The notes: generated by a model not told the origin, from the sequence alone. Positions 24,345 to 36,797 are shown, numbered from the stretch's first letter. The stretch is 38,419 nt of DNA from SAR202 cluster bacterium (GCA_009392515.1 VFGE01000020.1:67239-105657), one strand, 5' to 3'. Numbers and translations: made by a program.

Positions 24345-24456
24345 AGCTATCTTTATCCAATTCATCTTTAATATCTTCAATCTTTCTATTAAGAACAAAT
24401 AAATATGCAAAGTACACAACCCAAGTTATAGCAAAAACCGCAAATAAATAATTCAT
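24337..24456 (-). CDS. ccmD: CcmD-like small membrane protein, 39 aa
   Basis: The frame encodes 39 residues: one membrane helix at the N-terminus (Y-L-F-A-V-F-A-I-T-W-V-V-Y-F-A-Y-L) followed by a charged C-terminal helix (N-R-K-I-E-D-I-K-D-E-L-D-K-D). This is the topology and length of CcmD, the peptide that stabilises the CcmABC-CcmE haem-release complex. A GAGG ribosome site lies five bases before the ATG. It directly follows ccmC, completing ccmABCD. The last eight bases overlap the end of the convergent methyltransferase gene. The sequence family is weakly conserved, so position and topology are the main evidence. Confidence 0.8.
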   Translation of the reverse strand: MNYLFAVFAITWVVYFAYLFVLNRKIEDIKDELDKDSSI

Positions 24457-24474
24457 TTTAACCTCTAGTATTAG

Positions 24475-25134
24475 TTAATTTTTCAATTCTTCTAATATCC
24501 TTAATTGAAATCTTCTGACAAGTAAAAATACCCCAAGAACAGTAAAGGCAAAAGTTGAATATATGAGTATAAATCCCATAGAAGCTGTTAGGCCTGCATC
24601 TGATTCTTTTAAAGGACCAATTATCATTTCTGGATGAACAGTTCTCCACCACACTGATGCCATGTAAACTATGGGTACATTAATAAATGAAATAATACCC
24701 AAAACAGAGGCATATGTTGCGCCTTGCCTTATATTAGAAGAATAGGCTCGTAACATTAGATAACCAATATACATCAACCACATAATTAATGAAGTAGTAA
24801 GCTTAGGGTCCCAAGTCCACCATACCCCCCAAACAGGCTTAGCCCAAATAGCACCGCTAATAACCATAATAGTTGTTGTGATTACTCCAATTTCTCCTGC
24901 TGATTGACCAAAATAATCCCAACGAATATTTTTTGTTATTAAATACATTATTGAAGAAATAAAAACAAAAAAGAAAAACAGAAAACCCACCCAAGCATTT
25001 GGAACGTGAATATACAAAATCTTCTGAACATGCCCCATAATAACTTCTGTAGGCGCAAACAAAGTGATTAATGCAACATCAAATATAATTATTGCAGCGG
25101 TAATTATTAAAAAATAAATAGATTTAATTTTCAT
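24475..25134 (-). CDS. ccmC: Haem exporter membrane protein CcmC
   Basis: Six-helix membrane protein of the haem-handling superfamily that presents haem to CcmE. The external Trp-rich motif W-G-V-W-W-T-W-D-P-K-L-T is present. The two conserved His ligands appear in Y-I-H-V-P-N-A-W and in W-R-T-V-H-P-E-M. At 219 aa it has typical length. It lies 18 bp downstream of ccmB in the ccmABCD operon. Confidence 0.94.
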   Translation of the reverse strand: MKIKSIYFLIITAAIIIFDVALITLFAPTEVIMGHVQKILYIHVPNAWVGFLFFFFVFISSIMYLITKNIRWDYFGQSAGEIGVITTTIMVISGAIWAKPVWGVWWTWDPKLTTSLIMWLMYIGYLMLRAYSSNIRQGATYASVLGIISFINVPIVYMASVWWRTVHPEMIIGPLKESDAGLTASMGFILIYSTFAFTVLGVFLLVRRFQLRILEELKN

Positions 25135-25152
25135 GTGTATTCAAATATTAAA

Positions 25153-25830
25153 TTAATAATCTTTCATGACGTGTGTAAACAAAAACGAACATACTATAGT
25201 AAATATTATATCAATAACTGCCAATAATTGTATCCATTTATTATACTCAGCCCATGTTTCTCCTCTTAAAACCGAAGTTGTTACCTCAATTGCACCAAGT
25301 AGCATAGGAAATATTAAAGGGAATAATAATATTGGTAAAAGAGTTTCTCTAACTCCTGTATTTGAAGTCATTGACCCAATAATTGTGCCGATAACTGAAA
25401 TTCCTAGAGTTGTTAATACTGCAACTAAAATAATAGGAGTGTAAATAATATTTAAATTAAAAATGATAGTAAAAATAGGAAAAATTAATATTTCCAAAAC
25501 TATCATAAACAAGAAAAGAGTAGTAACTTTACCTAAAAATAAGATATCTCTCGAAATGGGAAGAAGTAATAATGATTCAAAATTACCACTATCCCTTTCT
25601 GTAGATAAAAATCGGTTAAGTCCTAAAACGGCTGTAAAAAAGATTGTAACCCATAAGATTCCTGGAAGAACACGAATATACGAATCATTTGCTACATCAA
25701 TGGATATATTAAAGATCACAACACATGTAAACGAAAAAATTGTAGTAAGAACAAGTAAATCTTTACGTTGCAATTCAGCTCTGATATCTTTTATTGCAAT
25801 ATACCATATGTATAAGATGTAATTTTTCAT
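25153..25830 (-). CDS. ccmB: Haem exporter ABC permease CcmB
   Basis: Membrane subunit of the CcmAB ABC transporter that drives release of haem-loaded CcmE. The 225-aa protein shows about six hydrophobic segments and the family stretch L-N-R-F-L-S-T-E-R-D-S-G-N-F-E-S-L-L-L-L, equivalent to the E-R-E-x-G-x-L-E motif of the family. Its ATG overlaps the ccmA stop (ATGA), so the two are translationally coupled. Confidence 0.9.
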   Translation of the reverse strand: MKNYILYIWYIAIKDIRAELQRKDLLVLTTIFSFTCVVIFNISIDVANDSYIRVLPGILWVTIFFTAVLGLNRFLSTERDSGNFESLLLLPISRDILFLGKVTTLFLFMIVLEILIFPIFTIIFNLNIIYTPIILVAVLTTLGISVIGTIIGSMTSNTGVRETLLPILLFPLIFPMLLGAIEVTTSVLRGETWAEYNKWIQLLAVIDIIFTIVCSFLFTHVMKDY

Positions 25831-26546
25831 AATACACTTTCATTTATTGATTCATATTTTTCTATTAAATTTGGGAACTGATCTTCATCTTGTACTTGAA
25901 ATTTCACTTTTCCTGACTGCAAAACACCAATGGTACTTGCTACAGATAATGCAAAATCAGAATTGTGTGTCGTCAAAAATACTGTCATATTTCCATTAAT
26001 GGCGTTTGGAAAAAAATTATCAGTTAAATTATTTATAGAACCAACATCTAATCCAGAATCTGGTTCATCCATAATCAATAAAGAAGGATTACTCATCATT
26101 GCTTTCATAATAGAAAGTCTCTTTTTTTCCCCATGAGATAATTTTGCTACTTTTTGGTTGATCAGACCTGAAAAGTTTAAAATTCTAGTAAGATATTCAA
26201 ATTGTGTGTCAAAATCAGTATTTTGATAAAATTTACTGAAAAATTTTAAATTTTGATATCCAGTTAAATCACCATAAAGTAAAGAGTTGTGTCCTACATA
26301 TCCAATAGTTTCGCGAATTTTTTCGGGATCATTAGATGAATTATATCCATTTATAATAACTTCTCCTTCATCTGGAGAATACAAAGTTGTTAATAATTTA
26401 ACTAAAGTTGTCTTACCTGAGCCGTTGGATCCTAAAAGCACATATCTTTCGGACATTTTTATTGTTAGAGAACAAGCCTTTAAAATAGGATTAGAACCAA
26501 ATGATTTACTTACATTGTTAATTTCGATCGAATTTTTCTCTATCAA
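25827..26546 (-). CDS. ccmA: Haem exporter ABC ATP-binding protein CcmA
   Basis: ATPase of the CcmAB complex. Walker A is G-S-N-G-S-G-K-T-T, the signature is L-S-H-G-E-K-K-R (Lys where Gln is usual), Walker B ends L-L-I-M-D-E-P-D-S-G-L-D, and the switch His lies in T-T-H. Length 239 aa. The start codon is TTG at 26546, as no ATG precedes the first beta strand. First gene of the minus-strand ccmABCD operon, divergent from the molybdoenzyme gene. By sequence alone it could be another drug/haem-type ABC ATPase; the neighbours decide the name. Confidence 0.85.
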   Translation of the reverse strand: MIEKNSIEINNVSKSFGSNPILKACSLTIKMSERYVLLGSNGSGKTTLVKLLTTLYSPDEGEVIINGYNSSNDPEKIRETIGYVGHNSLLYGDLTGYQNLKFFSKFYQNTDFDTQFEYLTRILNFSGLINQKVAKLSHGEKKRLSIMKAMMSNPSLLIMDEPDSGLDVGSINNLTDNFFPNAINGNMTVFLTTHNSDFALSVASTIGVLQSGKVKFQVQDEDQFPNLIEKYESINESVL

Positions 26547-26629
26547 TTGCTATACTTTCTAGAATTTAAATAATAAATAGACTAAAACAATAAATCATTA
26601 CATCCTATTCTATCAAAGGACAATTATAA

Positions 26630-27238
26630 ATGTATCAAAATAATCAACAAGCTGATATGCAAACACAAGATCATAATATACTTAGCAGAACACCTCCAGG
26701 GCAAAAATTAACTGATAAATTCCCTGTCCTAACTTATGGAGATATACCTCATATCCCCTTATCAGAATGGATCTTTACGATTGATGGATTAGTTAATAAA
26801 AAAATTTCCTATAACTGGGAAGAAATAATGTCCCTTAAACAAACATTACTAACTAAAGATTTTCATTGCGTAACTCAGTGGAGCCGATTAGACAATTTAT
26901 GGGAAGGAATTAGAGTAAAAGAGCTTATAGGTCATAATAATTTAAAATCTAATGCTAAACACGCTTTAATTTATTGCTATGGTGGATATACTACAAATCT
27001 TCCATCTGAAGTATTGCTGGAAGAAGACGTATTATTAGCACATAAACATGATGGAAACCCTCTATCTCCAGAGCATGGTGGACCTATGCGATTAATAGTC
27101 CCTAAATTATATGCATGGAAAAGTGCCAAATGGGTTAAAGGTATTAATTTTATGGAAACAGAGGAATTGGGATTTTGGGAAAATTTAGGATACCACTCCT
27201 ATGGCGACCCATGGAAAGAGCAGAGATTTAAATTTTAA
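26630..27238 (+). CDS. Sulfite-oxidase-like molybdopterin-binding protein (YuiH type)
   Basis: Molybdenum-cofactor enzyme of the sulfite oxidase fold, 202 aa. The segment T-P-P-G-Q-K-L-T-D-K-F-P-V-L and D-G-L-V-N-K-K-I match the N-terminal part. Cys80 in the F-H-C-V-T-Q-W-S motif is the expected Mo ligand, and G-G-P-M-R-L-I-V-P-K-L-Y-A-W-K-S-A-K-W is the conserved C-terminal block. There is no Tat or Sec signal and no C-terminal dimerisation domain, so it is a minimal, apparently cytoplasmic oxidoreductase with unknown substrate. AAAGGA precedes the ATG. It is divergent from ccmA. Confidence 0.87.
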   Translation: MYQNNQQADMQTQDHNILSRTPPGQKLTDKFPVLTYGDIPHIPLSEWIFTIDGLVNKKISYNWEEIMSLKQTLLTKDFHCVTQWSRLDNLWEGIRVKELIGHNNLKSNAKHALIYCYGGYTTNLPSEVLLEEDVLLAHKHDGNPLSPEHGGPMRLIVPKLYAWKSAKWVKGINFMETEELGFWENLGYHSYGDPWKEQRFKF

Positions 27239-27282
27239 ATCATCCCAGTTATAATTATTAGAATTAGAAATATAGAAAATAT

Positions 27283-27894
27283 ATGGAAATTACTATGAAA
27301 ATGAAATTGTTACTAATATCTCTTATGATAGTCAGTACATTCTCCGCATGCTCAAACGAAAGTAAAGAAGCTGTACAAAACATACGTCAAAAAGTAGGAG
27401 ATGCTATTGCAGGTGATGTTACTGCTACCCCAACAGCTTTGCCAGAATCTATTCAAACTAACGAATCTATTGCTACACCTGAACCTACACCTGAACCCAA
27501 AGCTACTGCTAAGCCTGAGGATACAGCTACACCTACCCCAACTCCTGAACCAGACAAATGTGCTCCTGGTAAATGTAGCAATAACCCGGTCAATGAACCA
27601 TTGTCAGTTACTTTTGATGAAGATGGTTTCTATACAAAACTAATTTATGGAACCTCAGAATTTACACTAAAAATCAATAATATCAGTTCAGTAGTGCTTT
27701 CTATAGAAGTCACCCCAAAACTTCCTGGATCCAATACTACAATAGTAGTAGATCCAAATGAAGTTGAAAACATTAGCTTATATGATTCAAAACAGGCTCC
27801 TGAATATAATGGGGATATAACACTAAAAGGCTCTTGGGAAATCTCTGGTTCAGAACCTTTATCACAATCAATAAAAATCAGAATTCTAGACTAG
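27283..27894 (+). CDS. Lipoprotein of unknown function, with Thr/Pro linker
   Basis: Exported lipoprotein: basic start, hydrophobic h-region (L-L-L-I-S-L-M-I-V) and a lipobox ending S-A-C at about residue 23. The mature chain has a Thr/Pro/Glu-rich linker (about 47-91), a short C-x4-C motif (C-A-P-G-K-C) and then a compact beta-rich domain of about 100 residues. I recognise no family. Translation may begin at 27283 or at the in-frame ATG codons at 27295 and 27301, which give more usual signal lengths. It lies 44 bp after the molybdoenzyme gene on the same strand, and the Cys pair could be redox-active or structural. Confidence 0.75.
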   Translation: MEITMKMKLLLISLMIVSTFSACSNESKEAVQNIRQKVGDAIAGDVTATPTALPESIQTNESIATPEPTPEPKATAKPEDTATPTPTPEPDKCAPGKCSNNPVNEPLSVTFDEDGFYTKLIYGTSEFTLKINNISSVVLSIEVTPKLPGSNTTIVVDPNEVENISLYDSKQAPEYNGDITLKGSWEISGSEPLSQSIKIRILD

Positions 27895-27900
27895 CACCAC

Positions 27901-27930
27901 CTTGACATGGTCTATATCAAGAACTATTAT
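27901..27930 (+). promoter_or_regulatory. hspR-grpE-dnaK promoter with HAIR-like operator
   Basis: TTGACA (27902-27907), a 17-base spacer and TATTAT (27925-27930) form a strong housekeeping promoter. Overlapping its -35 and spacer is CTTGACA-N7-TATCAAG (27901-27921), which matches the HAIR pattern CTTGAGT-N7-ACTCAAG in the outer CTTGA/TCAAG half-sites and exact spacing. HspR bound there would block the -35 region. The first gene encodes an HspR-type protein, so the circuit is probably autoregulatory. Confidence 0.68.
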
Positions 27931-27958
27931 GTATTATATATAAAACATATGTAATATT

Positions 27959-28451
27959 ATGACAAATTCTATCAAAAATAATTCTAAAATTGCTCGTCTT
28001 GATTTACGTGATATAAATAAAGCAGAAACACGTAGAGTTAAAAAAAAGCTATCCATAAAAAACATTAATCCTAACGAGATACACGACACAGAAGGTGTTT
28101 ATATAATCAGTGTCGCTGCAAAAATTTTAGCTATGCATCCACAAACATTGCGCAAATATGAACGAGCAGGTCTTATTTCACCATCAAGAACGATAGGAAT
28201 GCTAAGATTATATTCTATCCAGGATATTAATAAAATTAGATTAATAAAATACCTAGTGGATGATATTGGAATGAATTTATCTGGAGTAGAATTTATTTTA
28301 CATACGCTTGAAGAATTAGAAAAAGCTAAAGGCTATATCAATAATATTGTTGGATCTTTTCACAAAACTGAATTTGAATCTCATCTTAAACAAATATACA
28401 CTTTGATAAATAAGCCGCTTATTAACATCAAATACAAAACTGGTAAGTATT

Positions 28452-28459
<8 letters not shown>
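27959..28459 (+). CDS. HspR-type MerR-family repressor (second copy, extended)
   Basis: Second HspR-like regulator in the window, 166 aa against 117 for the first. The MerR winged helix (I-I-S-V-A-A-K-I-L-A-M-H-P-Q-T-L-R-K-Y-E spread over about 49-68, then R-A-G-L-I-S-P-S) is close to that of the first copy. It is preceded by a 45-residue basic extension and followed by a longer C-terminal tail. It heads the grpE-dnaK operon with an eight-base overlap into grpE, and a HAIR-like site lies in the promoter. The basic extension could add DNA contacts or be a start artefact; a later ATG is available only inside the domain, so I keep the full frame. Confidence 0.82.
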
Positions 28460-30918
<2,459 letters not shown>

Positions 30919-30939
30919 GAATATCTAAAAGGAGCCATT

Positions 30940-31773
30940 ATGGTAATGAAAACTCTTATACTTGGTGAGAATTACCAAACTGAATCTGGAGAAAACTCCA
31001 AGATAAATGAAATACTGTTTTCAACAAAAGACAAATCAATAGTCGGAATTAATGTTAGGATTAATAACTCGACACCAAATTTATTTATACCATTAAATAG
31101 ATCAATTGATAATAAAAAATCTAACCAAAAAGGAATGATCCATTTTTCGAAAAAAACGATTATTCGAACCAAAGATAATATTAAATCTCAACTTTATGGT
31201 TTGATAATAGACCAAAATACTTTCAGACCAAGTTATTTTTTGGTAAAAGTAGGGAGAAAAATTATAAGTGTCGAACATGAACTGTTAAGTAATATAACCT
31301 CAGGTGCTCCCACTTTGGATTCAAATATAACAATAAACGAAATTCCAATTTACTTATCAGATGAATTAGCTACAAAAGAAGCTAATCACTCATTAAAAAA
31401 ATTTTACGAAGCTAACTATTCTTCAATATCAAATGTAAAAGTAGAAGTGAATTCAGGAGTAGCAGATTTATCTGGTACTTGCCAATTTAATGAGCAAAGT
31501 ATTTCTATAGAAGATTTTATAAAAACTCTTGATGGCATTTTATCAGTAGAAAATAATATTGTGTCTGATTCTGAGCTTGAAATAGCTCTTGCAAAAAAAT
31601 TAGCTGATGCCAATATTTATCACGACGGATTTGTATCGATTAAAATTTTCAACAATACAATTGCCCTTAAAGGAAACTTAGGATCTCAAAAAAAGATAAA
31701 TGAAGTTCAATCTATAATACAAGAATTAGAATCAACAAAACTTATAGAAAATAGTATTAAATTAAAAAGTTAA
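30940..31773 (+). CDS. BON-domain protein with PRC-barrel-like N-terminus
   Basis: A 277-aa protein with no signal peptide. Residues about 15-110 resemble a PRC-barrel region (I-N-E-I-L-F-S-T-K-D-K-S-I-V-G-I-N-V), and the C-terminal 120 residues hold two BON-like repeats (around V-E-V-N-S-G-V-A-D-L-S-G-T and I-A-L-K-G-N-L-G-S-Q). BON domains elsewhere bind phospholipid surfaces or act in stress envelope proteins. It follows dnaK by 21 bp with a strong AAAGGAG site, so it is probably part of the heat-shock operon; its role is unknown. The domain calls come from pattern only. Confidence 0.7.
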   Translation: MVMKTLILGENYQTESGENSKINEILFSTKDKSIVGINVRINNSTPNLFIPLNRSIDNKKSNQKGMIHFSKKTIIRTKDNIKSQLYGLIIDQNTFRPSYFLVKVGRKIISVEHELLSNITSGAPTLDSNITINEIPIYLSDELATKEANHSLKKFYEANYSSISNVKVEVNSGVADLSGTCQFNEQSISIEDFIKTLDGILSVENNIVSDSELEIALAKKLADANIYHDGFVSIKIFNNTIALKGNLGSQKKINEVQSIIQELESTKLIENSIKLKS

Positions 31774-31848
31774 AGTGATTTTTTTAACAAAATAGTGTAT
31801 TTTTATTGAAGTATTATTTCAGGTCAATTATTTTTATTCTTAAATTTA

Positions 31849-32514
31849 ATGAAGGATATTATATTGAACTATAGCATCGAAGGAGATTCAATAATCGTTC
31901 CTGAGGTAGTTGTTCAAAGATTACCTCACTACCTTAATATATTAAGTATTCTACAATTAGATAAAACAAAAATTGTAAGCTCAGAGCAACTTGGATACTT
32001 AGCTCAAATCACGCCTGCTCAAATTAGAAAAGACTTAAGCTATTTCGGAAAATTTGGCAAACAAGGCAAAGGTTATTCTGTAAATATTCTTGTAAAAAGA
32101 TTAAGAGAAATACTTGGAGTGAATTTGCAATGGGAGGTTTGCTTAATTGGTGTTGGTAGACTAGGAAAAGCTTTATTAAGTTATCCAGGATTTGCACCTG
32201 AAGGATTTAATATAATTGCAGCATTTGATTCAGATGTTGACCAAATTGGCCAACAGATCGGCAAAATAAAAATAAAGGATATTGTAGAATTAGCTAATTT
32301 TTTACAAAGTAGTAAAATTAAAATTGCGATTGTAGCAGTACCAGCTCATGTAACTAAAGATATATTAAACCTACTTTACGATTCGGGCATCAAGGCTGTT
32401 TTAAATTATGCACCATTTACACCACTAGATCACAAAGATATGATTATAAGGAATATTGACCCTGTAGCCTCCCTACAATCATTAACTTACCACTTGAAAG
32501 TTATTAACTCTTAA
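31849..32514 (+). CDS. rex: Redox-sensing transcriptional repressor Rex
   Basis: Homodimeric repressor that senses the NADH/NAD+ ratio. The N-terminal winged helix has R-L-P-H-Y-L, V-S-S-E-Q-L and the recognition segment A-Q-I-R-K-D-L-S-Y-F-G-K-F-G (57-70). A Rossmann domain follows with G-V-G-R-L-G (101-106) and a C-terminal swap helix. Length 221 aa is typical. A TTG at 31864 is a possible alternative start. It converges on the ATP synthase operon, and its stop codon overlaps that of atpC by four bases. No consensus Rex operator is visible here. Confidence 0.93.
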   Translation: MKDIILNYSIEGDSIIVPEVVVQRLPHYLNILSILQLDKTKIVSSEQLGYLAQITPAQIRKDLSYFGKFGKQGKGYSVNILVKRLREILGVNLQWEVCLIGVGRLGKALLSYPGFAPEGFNIIAAFDSDVDQIGQQIGKIKIKDIVELANFLQSSKIKIAIVAVPAHVTKDILNLLYDSGIKAVLNYAPFTPLDHKDMIIRNIDPVASLQSLTYHLKVINS

Positions 32515-32936
32515 GAAACAGAAGGTGGTCTATTTGATGATCTTCTTTTTTGAACTATTTTAAGACGAACTTGAGCTCTTCGCATTGAAGCGACAGCGTT
32601 CGCCAAGTCTATATCAGACTGACTAGTACTTATCTTTTCTTCAGCTTGTTTTATTGCTTCTTGAACCTTTGCTTCATCTATTTCTTCCACGCGTTCAGCA
32701 GCATCAGCTAAAATAGTAACATGGTTGCCTAATACTTCAATAAACCCACCTGAAAGATATAGATAAGTATCTTCAGATCCATCTTGAATAATGCGAACTT
32801 CTCCTGGTTGAAGCGACGTTAATAAAGGAGCATGGTTATCAAGTATGGCAATTTCGCCTTCTATACTTGGTGCTACAACACCACGCACATCATCAGAATA
32901 AATATTTTTTTCTGCTGAAACAATCTCTAATTTCAT
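32511..32936 (-). CDS. atpC: ATP synthase epsilon subunit
   Basis: Central-stalk subunit of F1 that couples rotation and can inhibit ATP hydrolysis. The 141-aa protein has the N-terminal beta sandwich (L-E-I-V-S-A-E-K-N-I-Y, G-E-I-A-I-L-D-N-H-A-P-L-L-T-S-L) and a C-terminal helical hairpin (A-E-R-V-E-E-I-D-E-A, then A-M-R-R-type R-A-Q-V-R-L-K). Last gene of the atp operon, 24 bp after atpD. The stop overlaps the convergent rex stop. Confidence 0.94.
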   Translation of the reverse strand: MKLEIVSAEKNIYSDDVRGVVAPSIEGEIAILDNHAPLLTSLQPGEVRIIQDGSEDTYLYLSGGFIEVLGNHVTILADAAERVEEIDEAKVQEAIKQAEEKISTSQSDIDLANAVASMRRAQVRLKIVQKRRSSNRPPSVS

Positions 32937-32960
32937 TGAGAAAAATTCTCCTATAAATAA

Positions 32961-34367
<1,407 letters not shown>

Positions 34368-35225
34368 TTAATTTAGAGCAGCAACTCCGCCCACTATATC
34401 TAATAGTTCTGTAGTAATAGCTTCTTGCCTTACTTTATTCATAAGTAATGTTAATGAATCAATCATATCATTAGCACTGTCAGTAGCATTTCTCATAGCA
34501 ACCATTCTTGAAGAATGTTCACATGCTCTAGATTCTAATAATGCATGATAAATTTCCGTCTCAATATATCTGGGTAATAGCAATTCCATTAAATCTATAC
34601 TTGATGGCTCATATATATACCCAACTGTTTCATTGCTTGATAATTCTGATGGTATCACTGGTAAAAGTTGTTTAATAATAGGAGTTTGTAATGTTACATT
34701 AACAAATTGAGGGTAGCTCAATACTACTTTATCTATACTCCCATCCATATATCCATCTATGACGAGCTTAGCAATTGGCATAATATCTTCAACAGTTGCT
34801 CTGTCAGGTAAATCGGTGAATACGGCCATAGGTTGATTACCTGTCCTAGTAAGGAAATCTCTTCCTTTTTTACCAACTGCCACAGTAGTTATTATTGAAC
34901 TTTCACCAAGAATATAATCGCCACATGACCTATTAAGGTTACCTGGCAACCCTCCACAAAGCCCTCTATCAGGGGTCATATGAATTACAGCTGTGTTTGT
35001 AATATCACGCTCGACCAACAATGGGTGAACTTCTTCTCCTTCAATAGGTTGTGCTGCAAGATCAGATAATACGTGCTCTATTTTTTCAGCATAAGGTCTA
35101 CCAGCAAGTGTAGCAAGTTGAGCAAATCGCATTTTAGATGCTGCTATCATCTGCATAGCTTTAGTAATTTTTGCTGTACTTTGAACGCTTCTAATTCTTC
35201 TTCTAATTGTTCTTACATTTGCCAT
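34368..35225 (-). CDS. atpG: ATP synthase gamma subunit
   Basis: Rotor shaft of F1, 285 aa. N-terminal helix T-I-R-R-R-I-R-S-V-Q-S-T-A-K-I-T-K-A-M and C-terminal helix with Q-E-A-I-T-T-E-L-L-D-I-V-G-G-V-A-A-L are the conserved ends that pack as the coiled coil. The Rossmann-like middle begins D-R-G-L-C-G-G-L-P-G-N. No redox Cys insert of the chloroplast type is present. It lies between atpA and atpD with 17-18 bp gaps. Confidence 0.96.
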   Translation of the reverse strand: MANVRTIRRRIRSVQSTAKITKAMQMIAASKMRFAQLATLAGRPYAEKIEHVLSDLAAQPIEGEEVHPLLVERDITNTAVIHMTPDRGLCGGLPGNLNRSCGDYILGESSIITTVAVGKKGRDFLTRTGNQPMAVFTDLPDRATVEDIMPIAKLVIDGYMDGSIDKVVLSYPQFVNVTLQTPIIKQLLPVIPSELSSNETVGYIYEPSSIDLMELLLPRYIETEIYHALLESRACEHSSRMVAMRNATDSANDMIDSLTLLMNKVRQEAITTELLDIVGGVAALN

Positions 35226-35242
35226 ATGATTCCTACTGTATA

Positions 35243-36754
35243 TTAAGCTAGATTGACTTTATTAAATGCCTCAATAGCTTCCTTAAGTTTAGTTTCAGTT
35301 TCTTCATCTATATCTGCATTTGTGGTAATGCTTTCTAAAATATCATTATGACTAGCTGCCATAAATGCGAGAAAATCATTTTCCCATTTTTTAACTGTGT
35401 CAACCGGAACTTGATCCATAAATCCGTTAATTGCAGCATATAAAACCACTACTTGGTTGTTCATTGCCAGTGGCACATATTGTGGTTGCTTTAATACTTC
35501 ACTAATCCTTTGTCCTCGTTCTAATCTTGTTCTTGTAGCATCATCAAGATCATCTGTACCAAATTGAGCAAATGTTACTAATTCTCTATATTGAGCTAAA
35601 TCAAGTCTTAATTGTCCTGCAACTTTACGCATAGCTCTTGTTTGAGCTGAACCGCCTACTCTTGAAACAGACAAACCTACGTTTACGGCTGGTCTAGTTC
35701 CGGAGTTAAACAAATCAGTTTCAAGATAAATTTGCCCATCAGTAATAGAAATAACGTTTGTTGGAATATATGCAGAAACGTCACCTGCTTGAGTTTCAAT
35801 AATTGGTAAAGCTGTAATCGAACCTCCCCCTAATTCGGGGCTAAGTCGTGCTGCCCGTTCTAACAAACGACTGTGTAAATAAAAAACGTCACCAGGATAT
35901 GCCTCACGACCTGGAGGTCTCTTTAATAATAAGGAAAGTTGACGATAAGCCCAAGCATGTTTTGATAGATCATCATAAATAATCAAAACATCTTTCCCCT
36001 GGTCCATAAAGTATTCGCCAATTGCACAGCCAGTATAAGGCGCAAGATATTGAAGTGCTACAGGGTCAGAAGCATTTGCTGCTACAACTATAGTATGATC
36101 CATAGCACCGTACTCTTCTAACTGAGCAACAGTAGCTGCTACTTTAGCAACACGCTGACCAATAGAAACATATATACAAATAAGGTCTCCACCTTTTTGA
36201 TTAATTATAGTATCAATAGCGATTGCACTTTTACCTGTAGATCTATCCCCAATAATCAATTCTCTTTGGCCTCGACCTATAGGAATCATACTATCTATTG
36301 CTTTAATTCCGGTCTGCATAGGGGTATTAACAGCCTGACGACTTACCACGTTTGGTGCTACTTTCTCAACTGGTCTAGATTCTGAACTTGTTATAGCTCC
36401 TCGACCATCGATTGGTTCTCCAAGTGCATTCATCACTCGACCAATAACCGTATCTCCTACTGGAACCTCAGCTATTCTTCCAGTAGATCGAACTTCGTTT
36501 CCTTCAGCAATTTCTTTATCGTCACCCAAAATAACTGCAGAGACTGAATCCTCTTCTAAGTTCATAGCCATCCCGATAACACCACCAGGAAACTCTAGAA
36601 GTTCTGTTAATTGAACTCCTGATAGACCATGAATGTTCGCGATTGCATCACCTACTTCAGTGACAACGCCAACATTTACCATACTAGCAGAAGAACCATA
36701 CTCCTCTATTTGTTTTTTTATAACTGACGCTATATCCTGTCCCCTAGTCGTCAT
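35243..36754 (-). CDS. atpA: ATP synthase alpha subunit
   Basis: Non-catalytic nucleotide-binding subunit of F1, 503 aa. Walker A is G-D-R-S-T-G-K-S (169-176), where most bacteria have G-D-R-Q-T-G-K-T. The signature [17 protein letters not shown] supplies the arginine finger to the beta site. C-terminal helical domain complete. The upstream gap of 43 bp to atpH shows only a modest ribosome site (TGAGGTGA). Confidence 0.97.
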   Translation of the reverse strand: MTTRGQDIASVIKKQIEEYGSSASMVNVGVVTEVGDAIANIHGLSGVQLTELLEFPGGVIGMAMNLEEDSVSAVILGDDKEIAEGNEVRSTGRIAEVPVGDTVIGRVMNALGEPIDGRGAITSSESRPVEKVAPNVVSRQAVNTPMQTGIKAIDSMIPIGRGQRELIIGDRSTGKSAIAIDTIINQKGGDLICIYVSIGQRVAKVAATVAQLEEYGAMDHTIVVAANASDPVALQYLAPYTGCAIGEYFMDQGKDVLIIYDDLSKHAWAYRQLSLLLKRPPGREAYPGDVFYLHSRLLERAARLSPELGGGSITALPIIETQAGDVSAYIPTNVISITDGQIYLETDLFNSGTRPAVNVGLSVSRVGGSAQTRAMRKVAGQLRLDLAQYRELVTFAQFGTDDLDDATRTRLERGQRISEVLKQPQYVPLAMNNQVVVLYAAINGFMDQVPVDTVKKWENDFLAFMAASHNDILESITTNADIDEETETKLKEAIEAFNKVNLA

Positions 36755-36797
36755 AAATTCACCTCAAATAATCTTCTTATCGTTATTTAAATTAAAA

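Noticed and set aside
31800-31848. Rex operator in front of rex
   Set aside because: A TGAA-N7-TTCA repeat occurs, but the TTGTGA/TCACAA consensus is absent.
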